Below, one piece after another: positions 46,199 through 57,026 of a DNA stretch of 64,000 bases. A program made the translations under genes and the position numbers. Position 1 is the stretch's first letter; every line of letters begins with the position of its first letter. A model generated the notes under the pieces. That model worked only from the letters and a program-made list of their open reading frames with translations. It was not told the origin of the DNA and searched no databases. This stretch comes from Saccharum officinarum (Eukaryota > Streptophyta > Magnoliopsida > Poales > Poaceae): assembly GCA_020631735.1 (NCBI GenBank), contig CM036158.1, positions 84,579,914 to 84,643,913 of the forward strand, in the 5' to 3' direction.

Positions 46199-47953
46199 CC
46201 TGCTTATTTTTTCAGAAAAAAATGAACCTTTACTTTATTAATAAATCCTGATATTTTCTCAACAGATGCTGGAGCATTTAAATGCACACTACCGTCACCA
46301 CGAATTTCTAGTGTGCTTTGCAAACTGTTCAGGCTCAAGTGCAGCCTTATTCTGCTCTCTTTTCATATGGATTATTATTACTCCGAAATTAGGTAGCCTA
46401 CGATTGTGTCCCCGACGAGAAAGCTCAGGCATGCTTGTTGATCTCCCCTTCTGGTCAGGCTTGAGCTAGGCACCTGCTTTTTATCGAAGTAGCGAATAAG
46501 ATATTGTTGGCTAACCTTGAAGTTTGAGATTTGATCAATGGAGCTTTTTAGAATCTAGAGGTTTCAATATAGACCCGCTAGATGCCTAGCATTTATATTT
46601 TTTACATGTTGTCAATATCTGTGCAACATTGATATCTTGGTTTCAGAGTAGACAACAATATTTTTCTAGATTAATATTTTTAGAACTTTCTAATAATATC
46701 CAACAGAACTTTCAAAACCTAGATTTTTAAAGCCTTTTGCTTTAATTTTCGACTTTCCAAAACTTTGATTGAGGTATATATTTAATTATATTTAGATAAT
46801 GAATTTTCATTAATCCAGCCTCTCTATCTATGAAAGATATATATACAACCAAAAGGACAAGAGCACTAAGACTCACATTTCAATAAAGAGGAGAACACAC
46901 AACCAAAGAAACAAGAAACTACGACCTCGGCATATCCTTACTTCCCGGCATCCTTTCCTGAAATGGCCAAATTCCCGACATCCACTTCCGCTTCGCTGGA
47001 GTTCTTTGTCGCTGCCGCTGAGTATAACCTCTTCCACTCGGACTCCTAGGCATTCGCCAACCCTAGGGCTGCCGCTGCCGACGGGATCTGCCTCCACCTG
47101 ATCCGTCTCCTCCTCGCTGAGATCCTTGCACCGGCGCTCAGGCCGCCGCCGCCCCTAGGGTTGCCGCCGCCGCCAGGAGGTCTTCTACCCAGACTCCCAT
47201 GCCGCCGCAGCCCCTAGGACACCGCTGGATCTGCCTTCTCCCCGTCGAGGACGGGCCATTGATGCTTAGGCTGCCGCCGTCCTTTGCCACACCTGTCGCC
47301 GTGGCCACCTGGGCGCCGCCTGGCTTAGCTGGCATGAGTGCGCGGGGGCCGGCCTGAGGAGGCCTTTGTCACTAAAAGGGTTGTTGTTTTGTTGAGCTAA
47401 AGCTCTGGACATCCAGTGATGTACTCTCCCTTGACCGGGCACAGACGCACAGTACCTGGTTTACATATGTGAATCCTCCTCTCTGAGGCATATATTTAAT
47501 ATCAAACAGAATCCCTAAACTTTCCGGTAAACTCAAAAGCTTTCAAAGCTTTTTAAATACTACAACTGGCTGGTATATGTATCTGGAATACTCAATTTGG
47601 CAGTCTTGGGTGTGCTACCAGCTAGTGGTTGCTGGCAAATAAATGACTATTGTAGTGACAAATTTCCTCTCCAAAAGAAATGTTCATGTAGTCAATCTAT
47701 TTAATTGTCCTTATCAAGTTCATTTCTTCCTTATCTAAAAAAACATTCCTTCAAGCTTCGGTACTGTGTGCATACAGTCACAAAGGCATATACACATACA
47801 CACCGTAAGATACCAAAGCATGAAACATTTTTTTTTCCTCTCTTCCATGGTCTTTATGATTTGAAAACAACACCGTACACACACATATATACGAGAGATT
47901 CAAGTATCACCCTCAAACAATTCATTTGTACTTGTGTTTTCAAGTGTCTTGAC
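46199..47953. other. Intergenic; GC-rich block 46900-47460 of unknown nature
   Basis: AT-rich flanks surround a GC-rich, CCGCCGCC-type block with short proline and alanine rich frames on both strands. No domain, splice pattern or transposon end identifies it. Confidence 0.4.
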
Positions 47954-47956
47954 TCG

Positions 47957-48199
47957 GGTCCTGTTTAGTTCCCAGAAAATTTTGTAAAATTTTTCAGATT
48001 CCCCGTCACATCGAATCTTTGGACACATGCATGAAGCATTAAATATAGATAAAAAATAAAACTAATTACACAGTTTAGACGAAATGAACGAGATGCATCT
48101 TTTAAACCTAATTAGATCATAATTGGACAATATTTGTCAAATAACGACGAAAAGAGCTACAGTGCCGTTTTGCAAATTTTTTTGGATCTAAACCGGCCC
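47957..48199 (+). mobile_element. Tourist MITE family T1, copy 5 (243 bp, duplication TCG)
   Basis: Starts GGTCCTGTTTAG and ends CTAAACCGGCCC, flanked by TCG at 47954-47956 and 48200-48202. Same core motif and orientation as the other four copies. Confidence 0.85.
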
Positions 48200-48830
48200 T
48201 CGATCTTTGGAACAAGGGACGCCCAGATTCTTTTATAGTTATTGAAGGGATGTACGTGTAATTTCACTAATAATTGCCCTTTCACGGATAGACAACATTT
48301 TAAGCAACCTTTTACAATATCCTATCAGATAAACTCATACAATTCTAAGGGAAGAGAGGAGGTTTTTAAACCCAATATTTAATTTTAGCAACCATAGTTA
48401 TTTATTAAGGTTAACAAATAAATTGAATGAACCATACTTAATTAATAGAATCTTGGTGGTTGTTGATACATATTGTTAACACTGATTCTTTATGTTCACG
48501 TGTATATATCTATTTCAAAATTCATCAGCTCTAGATATCATTTAAGTAAATCTGTATCAACTTTTGAAATCTGCCTAAGGAAATAGCTGTCAAGTCAGGT
48601 CTGACCGAAATTTGGCCTTTATGAGAAGAGTGCCCTGTGAAAGAACGATGAGATTCATCTTAACCAAATTTCAACTAGAACAAACAGAAGAGTGCTTCAC
48701 TAAATTCTCAATTTTTTAGTGTTGTTTTCTAAGGGTTTTTACAAAAACAAAGTGGAGAATGATCTGCCGGACTAAAGACGAAGTGGCTTGAGAATGTTTA
48801 GCTTTCTACTTAGATTCTTTCCTTAGATTT

Positions 48831-49026
48831 TTCTTCTGTGCTTTTTGGTGTTTTTTTTCTTCTGTGCTTTTTGGTGTTTTATGTGCATGCTAACCATTAG
48901 GTGCATATAATCAACATTACATAAAGATGTTTTGTGTGAAAATTATGCTTTTTGGTGCTTTATGTGCATGCTAACCATTAGGTACATATAATCAACATTA
49001 CATAAAGATGTTTTGTGTGAAATTTA
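48831..49026 (+). repeat. Overlapping direct duplications (20 bp and 81 bp units)
   Basis: TTCTTCTGTGCTTTTTGGTG at 48831-48850 recurs at 48857-48876 with T6 between. Overlapping this, an 81-bp unit at 48866-48946 is followed directly by a second copy (48947-49026) with about three differences. Non-coding. Confidence 0.8.
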
Positions 49027-49827
49027 CAAAGTGTCTATACGGGAATTAGATGTTTTAGTGGTTAGTATGGCACATGTTCTTTTTTCATAACTGGATTTGC
49101 ATTTTAGCCAATGAATCAAATTCGGTCAACAAAAGTTTACTTGAGTCAAATTCAGGTGTTGTAGACGTAGACAGACTCCAACGACTCTCAAATTTTTAGT
49201 TGTCTCTAGGATTACCTAAAAGTTACACAAAACTGAATGTAATAAAGTAGCAGTAATTCAAGTACTATAAACTAACTGAAAATGTTAACAGAAATTCAGG
49301 CAAAAGGATGCTCTAAAATTGAACACATGATTTTTGTTACTTCATATTTCTACCACCCCTAAGCACAAATCTTAATACAAATGCAAAGTATTAAATTTTA
49401 GGCAATGAAGCCCTCTAAACCACTCTGGTGGGAGTTATTTAGCAATTCCTCAGAAACTAAAATTGGTTGGGCTCTTATTCAAACCACTGCTGCCCTGCAG
49501 ACTGTAGTAGTAGCCGTGTTAATTTTCACCATGGCAATGAGGCGATGAGGACACAACAAAAGGGTATTTGTCGACAGATACTACTTCCAATCAAGGAGCG
49601 AACAGCTACAAATTGTGTTTCATCAGTAGCTTCAAATCATCTAGCAGTTGACACTCCATTATTACAAACTTGGCAACGACACACCTGATCACTCACCGGA
49701 TCGACGATTTACCAACAACGACGACGACTAACAAATCAATTTATTGGTATGTAGCACCACTGATCAGCCAACATACGGCGGCACAAACATATATGGTAGA
49801 GTGATCAGACAGCATGGGACACACAGT
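49027..49827. other. Intergenic and 3' flank of the RRM-like gene
   Basis: No gene seen. The part from about 49700 resembles 54350-54430, the 3' flank of the truncated third copy. Confidence 0.5.
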
Positions 49828-50824
49828 TCACAGAGGAGGCATGTAGCGCTGCACCCACATATCGCCGTTGTTGACCCTGAAGAACGCCGCGGTCTCCTGG
49901 AACATCACCTCGTCCCTCAGCTGTGTGCTCCTGAACACAATGACACAGTGCTTTGGTCCCTGCCCGGCACCTGGTCGCTCTGTGTCGATGCGCTCGATGC
50001 AGGGCCCGAACATAAGACGCCTGCACAATACATACATGAAATTAATCCTAGCAGTTCAGGAATCAAAATTCAGAGAGTTCAAGTATGTTCATCATTCTTT
50101 GTATGCACAAATTGCGCACATACATATGTCAGCAACAAGAGCAGATTGCTCCTGGTAACCCACAATGTTTTGTATTGATGGTTGTCAAAACACATTTCTA
50201 ACTAGATTCACACGTACCTCTCAAAATACTCCAGGATATCTTGTGAGCTTAGAGGGTCGTACTCGGGGATGGCGACAAACGCTGTTCGGTAGTCTTCGGG
50301 TGGCAAACTTGTGAGGATGATGAACGGCGCCATCAGTTCTGGAGCGGCAGTGGTGTGGGGATCAAGAACGAGTTGGAATCATCTTTGAACCGGCGTAGCA
50401 TCGCATGCAGGTAGTCATCGAATATGAGCGCCGCAAAGGTGTCCCGGATGAAGGCAACACCACGCGCAACGATGTCCTTGTGGAACATGAAGAACCTCGC
50501 GTCGACAAGCCTACCCCCACGCACGCCGCAGAGGGCCACGATGGTTGGGATGTCCGCGAGGGGTGCCGGCTGCTCGTAGCAGCCATGGAGAACGTAGTTG
50601 TACACGGCGCACGCTTCTATGATGACCCGCGCGAGCGACATGTCGCCGGGCGTCATGGTCGCCACGCTGCCAAGGACCTGGAACCCCATGGTCATCTCTA
50701 GCCAGAGGAGGAGGCAGATCACCTTCTTGGCAACATCCCGCCCAGTCGACTCACAAAGAACACGCTGGTATGCCCTGCGAGCAGTCTGGTTGGCTTCAAG
50801 GACTTGCCACACTAGAAGAACCAT
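49828..50824 (-). CDS. Grass RRM-like protein gene, two exons, one apparent frameshift
   Basis: The start is ATG 50824 (ACCATGG context, MVLLVWQVLEANQTARRAY). An upstream in-frame ATG at 50950 overlaps the TATA box (50948-50956), so it cannot be the start; no other ATG lies between. Exon 1 runs to 50218 (donor GTACGTG) and exon 2 is 50020-49828 (acceptor TTGTGCAG). The first part, about 160 residues, is mostly helical-looking and I do not recognise it. The last 90 residues, from RTAFVAIPEY through FGPCIERID, KHCVIVF and DMWVQRYMPP, follow the beta-alpha-beta pattern of a degenerate RNA recognition motif, as in a grass family of RRM-like proteins; RNA binding is inferred. The frame stops at TGA 50333-50335 (LPLQN), while the continuation LMAPFIILTSLPPED lies in another frame overlapping it, so one base seems missing near 50335. 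The gene heads a tandem locus with decayed relatives at 52675-54917. Confidence 0.65.
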
Positions 50825-50839
50825 GGTACACCTGATGGC

Positions 50840-52340
50840 TGAGAGATCTAGAGAGAAATGAGAGAGTGACGGATGATAGAGAGAGAGAGAGAGATGAGAG
50901 AAGGATGCAATGCTTGGTGTGGGAGAGGAGGCTGCTGGGGTTGTCCACATATATAGAAAGGTTACAGCTAACAGTGCGTGAATCAGCGAGCGTTGGCAAA
51001 CAAAGCTAACAAGTTGACAGGTTGGGGTAGACCTGGAGAGAGAGAGAGAGAGAGAGAGAGGTGAGCAGGAACATCACGCAAGGCAGTTACATTTTTGTAC
51101 TGGTGTTTTACTACCTTCCAAAATCTCAGTAAATGGTATGATACCAGTACAAAAATCTCATAGTGAGATTGCTTCACTTTGAGCTTATCATTGTGGACCG
51201 CAGATCCTTATTCACATCATCATCACTGGTGTGACAAATAACTGTTGCGGTGAATTGTTAAGAAGTGTTAACGTTTGATATTTGAAAACTCCGCTCGATT
51301 TCAATTCATGGTTGAAAACTTTCTTCCATCTTGTCGCGGTGGCTTTGGCGATGTTCTTGACTTGCCTATTAACGCATTTGTATTTGTTGTTACGTGTTGA
51401 CAAAGGCAATATATCTGTAAAAATACTGGTAATGTATACGGTCATCGTACAGATAACTTTTGTCGTATCCAATTCGAACAATACCGGTAATGTGTACGGT
51501 CACCGTACCGATAACTTTTATCGTATCCAATGTGCTAGGTAGTTACAAACTTATGTTGTCACCTTCTTTTAGTTATATAAGCAAAAAAAAAATCATGCAC
51601 CTAATTAATTATTCTAAAACTATAACATCATACTAGTAGTTCACAAGATCTAGGCAAAGTATAAAATAGTTGACATGACCTGCATGGTGCTAGTTTCGTT
51701 AGGTCTATGTTGTTCCTCTCTTACATGTCATTAGCCTATAGATCACCCCACATGCCTCACCATGGTTATTGTGTCGGATGATCGTTATGAGTTACAGGGT
51801 TAGCCTCTTCGTCCAACAACATGAACATCTTATGAAAAGTTCTTTCACGAGGAGCATAGTTACAATTATATGTACCTAACTCATATATGTCCAAAAAAAA
51901 AAGTGAAGGTAAAAACATGCGAATATGCACCTAACCCAAGTATTTCCAAAATAACAGAGAAACTGTAGCACAAAGCTCCAAAAGAGGTTGAGTTGGTTAG
52001 TAGTATTGAGACTTATCATCTGAGGCGAGATGTGGCTAGGTACACTGACGCATGTCCATAGTGTCAACCATGCTCCCTCGTGTGCACTTTCTTGTCATGT
52101 GATCACCAGCAAACAACAAACTCCTTGGATTCATGCTTGCTTTAATTTGCTCTCAAATAGGTGAAGAGGTTTTTCTATTATTTTTCATCTAGGCTGCATG
52201 CTCTTCTCCGATCCTTGTCTAGTGATTTATTAACCATCGAGTTAGTCGCGTCGTGCACAACTACTCTGCAGTTACTGTATGAAGGGCATGCCATGGACAG
52301 TGTGACCACCATTAAATGGTTGTTTCTTCGGCTATGATCT
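50840..52340 (-). repeat. Promoter-plus-upstream duplication, copy A
   Basis: From the leader (AGAGATCTAGAGAGAAATGAG) through about 1.4 kb of upstream sequence to GGGCATGCCATGGACAGTG near 52290, this stretch is repeated in the same order and orientation at about 52675-54130. Apart from the promoter it is AT-rich and non-coding. Confidence 0.8.
50948..50956 (-). promoter_or_regulatory. TATA box of the RRM-like gene
   Basis: CTATATATG on the minus strand lies about 125 bp upstream of the ATG at 50824. A GA/CT-rich leader (50868-50895) lies between them. A second, longer GA repeat (51036-51061) lies upstream; CT-rich leaders and GA repeats are common in plant promoters. Confidence 0.6.
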
Positions 52341-52674
52341 TGACTTCTGTGTCAATATTGGCATAATCCAATTACTCAAGCTACTACACAGAAATATATA
52401 TATCAGCTTCTTTTGTAATTAGTTAGAATAAAAAAATCAACATACATGTCATGGAGATACACTAAAAGTTTTAATATCAATTACTTGTTTACACATGATC
52501 TAGGTAAGCATAATGCTGAAAACCATATAATTTACCATGACACACAATGTGCTCGTACGTTCAGTAAAGTCTACTATCATTCGTCTCTCATATATAACTC
52601 ATTTGCCTATTTTGATCATCCCACATGAATCGTCATGGTTGTTTTTTGTTGGGTAATTCTCACAAGCATAATGA

Positions 52675-54130
52675 CTGAGAGATCTAGAGAGAAATGAGAG
52701 AGTGACGGATGATAGAGAGAGAGAGAGAGGGAGAGAAGGATGCTATGCTTGGTGTGGGAGAGGAGGCTGCTGGGGTTGTCAACATATATTGAAAGGTTAT
52801 AGCGGTGCGCGAATCAGCAAGCGTTGGCAAACAAAGCTAACCAGTTGGCAGCTTGGGGTAGACCTAGAGAGAGAGAGAGAGAGGTGTCAGCAGGAACATA
52901 ATGCAAGGCAGTTAGATTTTTGTGCTGGTGTTACTACCTTCCAAATTCTCAGCAAATGGTAAGGTGAAATTGCTTCACTTTGAGCATATCATTGTGGACT
53001 GCAGATCCTTATCCACATCATCACTAGTGTGACCAATAATTATTGCGTTGAATTGTTTAGAAGTGTCTAAAGCTTCGTATTTGAAAACTCTGCTCGATTT
53101 CAATTCATGACTGAAAACTTTCCTTCATCTTGTGGCAGTGACTTTCACGATGTTCTTGACTTGCCTGTCCACGCATTTGTATTTGATGTTACGTGTTGAC
53201 AAAAGCAATATATCCGCGAAAATGTCGATATTGTGTACGGTCACTGTATCCGATAACTTTTGTGCCGTATTCAATGCACAAGATAGTTACAAACTTATGT
53301 TGTCACCTTCTTTTAATTATATAAGAAAAAATAGTATTATATTCATGCATGTCGTTATTCTAAAACTATAACAACATACTAGTTGTTTACAAGATCTAGG
53401 CATGCATAAAGGATATTCAAATAAAAATGTGAAGATGGAAGTAGTATAATTTGTCATGGCCTACATGGTGCTAGTTTTATTAGGTCTATGTTGTTCTTCT
53501 CTTACATCTCATCAGCCTATAGATCAATCCACATCCCTCACCATGGTTATTTCATTTTCATCGGATGATCCTTACGAGTTACAAGGATGGTCTCTGCATT
53601 CAACAACATGAACCTCTTATAAAAGTTCTTTCTCGAGGAGCCAGAGTTAGAATTATATGTACCTAACTCATATATGTCCAAACAAAAAGATAAGGAACCT
53701 TGAAGGTAAAAACATGTGAATATATGTGCACCTAACCCAAGTATTTCGAAAATAAAGAAACTGAGCACAAAGCTCCAAAAGCCACTGAGGTGGTTATTAG
53801 CATTGAGACTTTTCATCCGAGGCACGATGTGGCTAGGCACACTGACGTATGCTCATAGTGTCATACATGCTCCCTCATGTGCATTCTGTTGTCATGTGGT
53901 CACCATCAAACAACAACCTCCTTGGATTCATGCTTGATTTGCTCTCAACGGGGGAAGTGGTTTTTGTATTATTATTTATCTTGGTTGCATGCTCTTCTTC
54001 GATCCTTGTCTAGTGATTTGTTGCCCATCAAGTTAGTCACGTCGTGTACAACTACTCAGCAGTTACTATATGAGGGGCATGCCATGGACAGTGTGACCAC
54101 CATTAAATTAATGATTGTTTCTGGCTCTTA
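52675..54130 (-). repeat. Promoter-plus-upstream duplication, copy B, without its coding region
   Basis: Matches copy A segment by segment, including the GA repeats (52715-52730, 52866-52882), the TATA-like CAACATATATTG (52780-52791) and the GGGCATGCCATGGACAGTG anchor near 54076. The coding region that should lie to its left is absent: copy A's upstream end is followed after about 340 bp by copy B's leader. So a second promoter survives without a gene. Confidence 0.8.
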
Positions 54131-54288
54131 TTACACACGACCCATTCTTAGATCTTCACAGCAACAGGATGGCGAACAGATGCTTTCAATCAAGAAACGA
54201 ACAGAAGCGAACTTTTAATGTCTAGCTTGCATAGCTCCAGGTGAACTAGAAATTATCATTCCAAACACGACGACGCTACCCAATTATT

Positions 54289-54332
54289 TAGTATCCTTCA
54301 GAAATCACAAAGAAAAAATAGTATCCGTCAGA
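54289..54332 (+). mobile_element. Micro-retroposon candidate with 14-bp near-identical flanks
   Basis: TAGTATCCTTCAGA (54289-54302) and TAGTATCCGTCAGA (54319-54332) differ by one base and flank AATCACAAAGAAAAAA, an A-rich tail-like insert. Confidence 0.45.
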
Positions 54333-54429
54333 TACAACAGCAGCTACACGATGATTGGTTTATTAGGAAACAGATTAGCCACGATCAGCCATATGGATGT
54401 ACTGTACAGACATACATAGATCACCCGGA

Positions 54430-54917
54430 CTTATTAGCAATGGCACGACGAGCTTAGAACGGAGAGGCATCTAGAGCTGCACCCACATGTCGTGGCCGTA
54501 CGTTGATTCGTTGACCCTAAGGAATGCCGCGGTCGGCAGTGGTCTCCCTAAACAATTTCTCATCCCTCCACTCCGCGCTCACGAACACAACACAATAACG
54601 CTGCAGTGCCTCGACATTTGACCCGCGAACGGGCGCTCCGTTTCCATGCGCTCGATGCAGCGCCCGAACCACAGAAGTACAGAACCATGCACAAAAGCGT
54701 GCACGTGAAATTGGTCCCAGCGATCAGAGACGTAAATGTTGTATATAGGGCATAAGACAGATCACAAATGCATTCCTGCCTAGGTTAGTTCTCACACATT
54801 TTTGTTCAAAGCATACTAGTTCTCAATGTTCTGAGACGAACGAGACGGATGACGTCAGGGAGTCTGCGGGCAGTGTCCTCATGACGGCGACTAATAGAAC
54901 CATGTGGGGATGCAAGC
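54430..54917 (-). pseudogene. Truncated third copy of the RRM-like gene
   Basis: 54465-54670 matches exon 2 of the gene at 49828-50824 (CTGCACCCACATGTCG, AATGCCGCGGTCG, CGCTCGATGCAGCGCCCGAAC), with an insertion and substitutions that destroy the frame. Around 54860-54917 a shorter match to the end of exon 1 remains. The match then stops where the CACTA-like element begins. The 5' part is absent. Confidence 0.7.
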
Positions 54918-55040
54918 GGTCTGACTACCACACATGGTCACAGTAAAGGTGGCTGGTCCAGCCGCCCTTCCGGGCTGGCACCTACAGTGCAAGCATTGTA
55001 GGGGCAGCTGGCCAAACCGTCTTTACAGAAGGGGGCTGGT

Positions 55041-55088
55041 GTTTTCAGCCGCCCTTACAGAGTGCCCACTGTAAGGGCGGCTGAAAAC
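55041..55088. repeat. Perfect 20-bp-arm inverted repeat with 8-nt loop
   Basis: GTTTTCAGCCGCCCTTACAG (55041-55060) is the exact reverse complement of 55069-55088; the loop is AGTGCCCA. It lies in the subterminal repeats of the CACTA-like element. Confidence 0.95.
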
Positions 55089-55273
55089 ATCAACCCCCCT
55101 ACAGTGGGCACTGTAAGGGCGGCTACAGCATCAGCCCCCTTTACAGTGTGTATCTGTAGGGGCGGTTCAATCTAGAACCGTCTCTACAGTTGATTTTTCA
55201 GAAAAAAAATCAAATTCAAATTCAGATCTGACCATAGCATGTAATATATAATTCAAATTCAAATCAGACCACC

Positions 55274-55294
55274 ATATATATATATATATATATA
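55274..55294. repeat. (AT)n microsatellite
   Basis: About ten AT units, flanked by related AT-rich repeats (CATATATA, ATAGCCATA) on both sides. Confidence 0.9.
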
Positions 55295-55543
55295 GCCATA
55301 TTTCAAAAGTTTGACAAGTCTCATTCACAAGTCCATCATTATATAGCCATAATTCATAAGTTTAAATAGTTTCACAAGTCCAAACCATTCTAGATTATTA
55401 TCAACGGCCTAGAACGAGTCTATGAGTCTCACAAAGGTGTTGGTACCTCGGATTACTACATAAGTCGGAGTTTGGATCATGGTAATCGCCTCTAGAAGAA
55501 ATAACTTGGTCAATGATGAAGCTGCAAAGGTCGCCGACGAGCC

Positions 55544-57026
55544 CTAAGAGTTCATCATCCTTGTATACGTCCCTTTTCGTGTCCAGTTCTTCCTTCCACT
55601 ACAAGAAAACAAGTTTAGATCTAGGATTTCATAACATAAGCTAAGCTTTAGACATACTACGAGAGAAAAAAGTGTCAAACTAACCAGATTGGGGTGTCTA
55701 CTGTAGGCACTAGTGTTACTCATCATATAACATATATAATATCCATAATGTAGACTCCCAGGACTTTGCTTTAGACACTGTGTGTTTTTCATATGAAAAT
55801 GTTACGTAATGCTATTGACAAACCACGTAATGGAGGGTACCGATGTAACACGTACTGGACATAGAGTTTTGATAGTCAATCTCTCTTTCCTTTCTGGATG
55901 ATGTCTTCCTTTATGATATTGGACATAGTGCCTGAATGCCCTGTTCGAATGGTTTTAGCAAATGCAACTTGTTAGTATTCAAACGCGAAGTTTACAAGTA
56001 TATATACAAACATATATAAGCTAATGAGGATTATTGTCGATATGTATACGTCTTGCAAATCGCTATGAAGTCCATGTACGTCTCCAGCACATAATCTGTT
56101 GAGTCATAGACATGTGCCATGCTCAGCCCAACATTGACCCCTACAAGAATCCAGTGGTTCATGCATGAATTTAATCATTGAAGAAACAAATAAGCTCTTT
56201 TGCATCAAACTAAATATATCGAATAATGCTTTCTTTCAGTATAGAGTCGAACTTAGCCGAAGTGGTATGGTAATCATATCATTTCGTTATGCTAGAGATT
56301 CTTAAGACATTTGGCAATTCGGCACGCAATCTTAAGGCTCTCTTTGTACATCTTATCTGCACGGATGGCCTCTTTCTCCTTAACGGTCTTTCCAGCAGCT
56401 AGTTCTTCGGAATCCATTGCCCAGTCCTTGGTACTGGAAATTTGATGCACATATCAACCAAGGGTCTACGTAGGCGGCTCTTAGAGTTGGCGCCTTCTTC
56501 ACAATATGTGTTTGCATTCTACAAAACACGATGTGGTTAGTTACAACAAAATCCAAATATTTCATTCATATCATATCGAGAGGTCAAGGATTTACAGGCA
56601 CCACACGCGAACTAGATTCATTTCCATCATTCCAAGGTGAAAGCATGCCTGCATATCCTCAAAGTCAAACATTATATCCCTAGCTGCGCCTTCAAATGTG
56701 CCTTCAAGGAAGACAACTTTTATCTCGTTCAGTCTCATCATGTGAGCACGCAAGTACCAATCATGGAACTTTCTCATTCCAATTGGCATGCGCTGCATGA
56801 TTCGGTTTGGTAGGAAGTGCTTGCCTCTTTCATATTCTTTTGGGACATCCTTTGTCCACTTGATCTCGTCAACATTTGGATACTTCTTTACCTCTTGGTG
56901 GAGTTTGCTAGTGTCGGGTGGCTCAGAAGCACGTGCGTAGACGTTTTTAACTTGGCTCTCATGCTTTAACTGGTCATGAGCAAACCACTTGTTAATCAAC
57001 GACACGTCTTTTATCAGAGCAAACAT
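55544..57026 (-). pseudogene. Ulp1-like (C48) cysteine protease ORF of a CACTA-like element, broken
   Basis: The first segment (57026-56592) matches the upstream part of transposon-borne Ulp1 proteins (INKWFAHDQLKHESQVKNV, RMPIGMRKFHDWYLRAH). A second (about 56525-56435) reads KKAPTLRAAYVDPWLICA. The protease signature follows: NHWILVGVNV with the catalytic His and HVYDS with the Asp (56160-56100), then CGYY-type sequence near 55740 where GSLHYGYYIC has Tyr in place of the nucleophilic Cys. Ulp1 enzymes process or remove SUMO; plant CACTA and MULE elements often carry such genes. Frameshifts and stops separate the parts, and the missing Cys makes it inactive even apart from them. Confidence 0.7.

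Noticed and set aside
46873..47460. Gene in the GC-rich CCGCCGCC block
   Set aside because: Only short low-complexity frames on both strands, with no splice sites or recognisable motif.
50825..50950. In-frame upstream Met at 50950 as start of the RRM-like gene
   Set aside because: That ATG overlaps the TATA box and would not be transcribed; the next Met (50824) has a good context and is the first ATG after the expected start site.
55598..55615. CACTACAAGAAAA as the terminus of the CACTA element
   Set aside because: Sequence with the element's subterminal repeats and protease fragment lies on both sides of it, so it is internal or coincidental unless two elements are nested; no target duplication was found.
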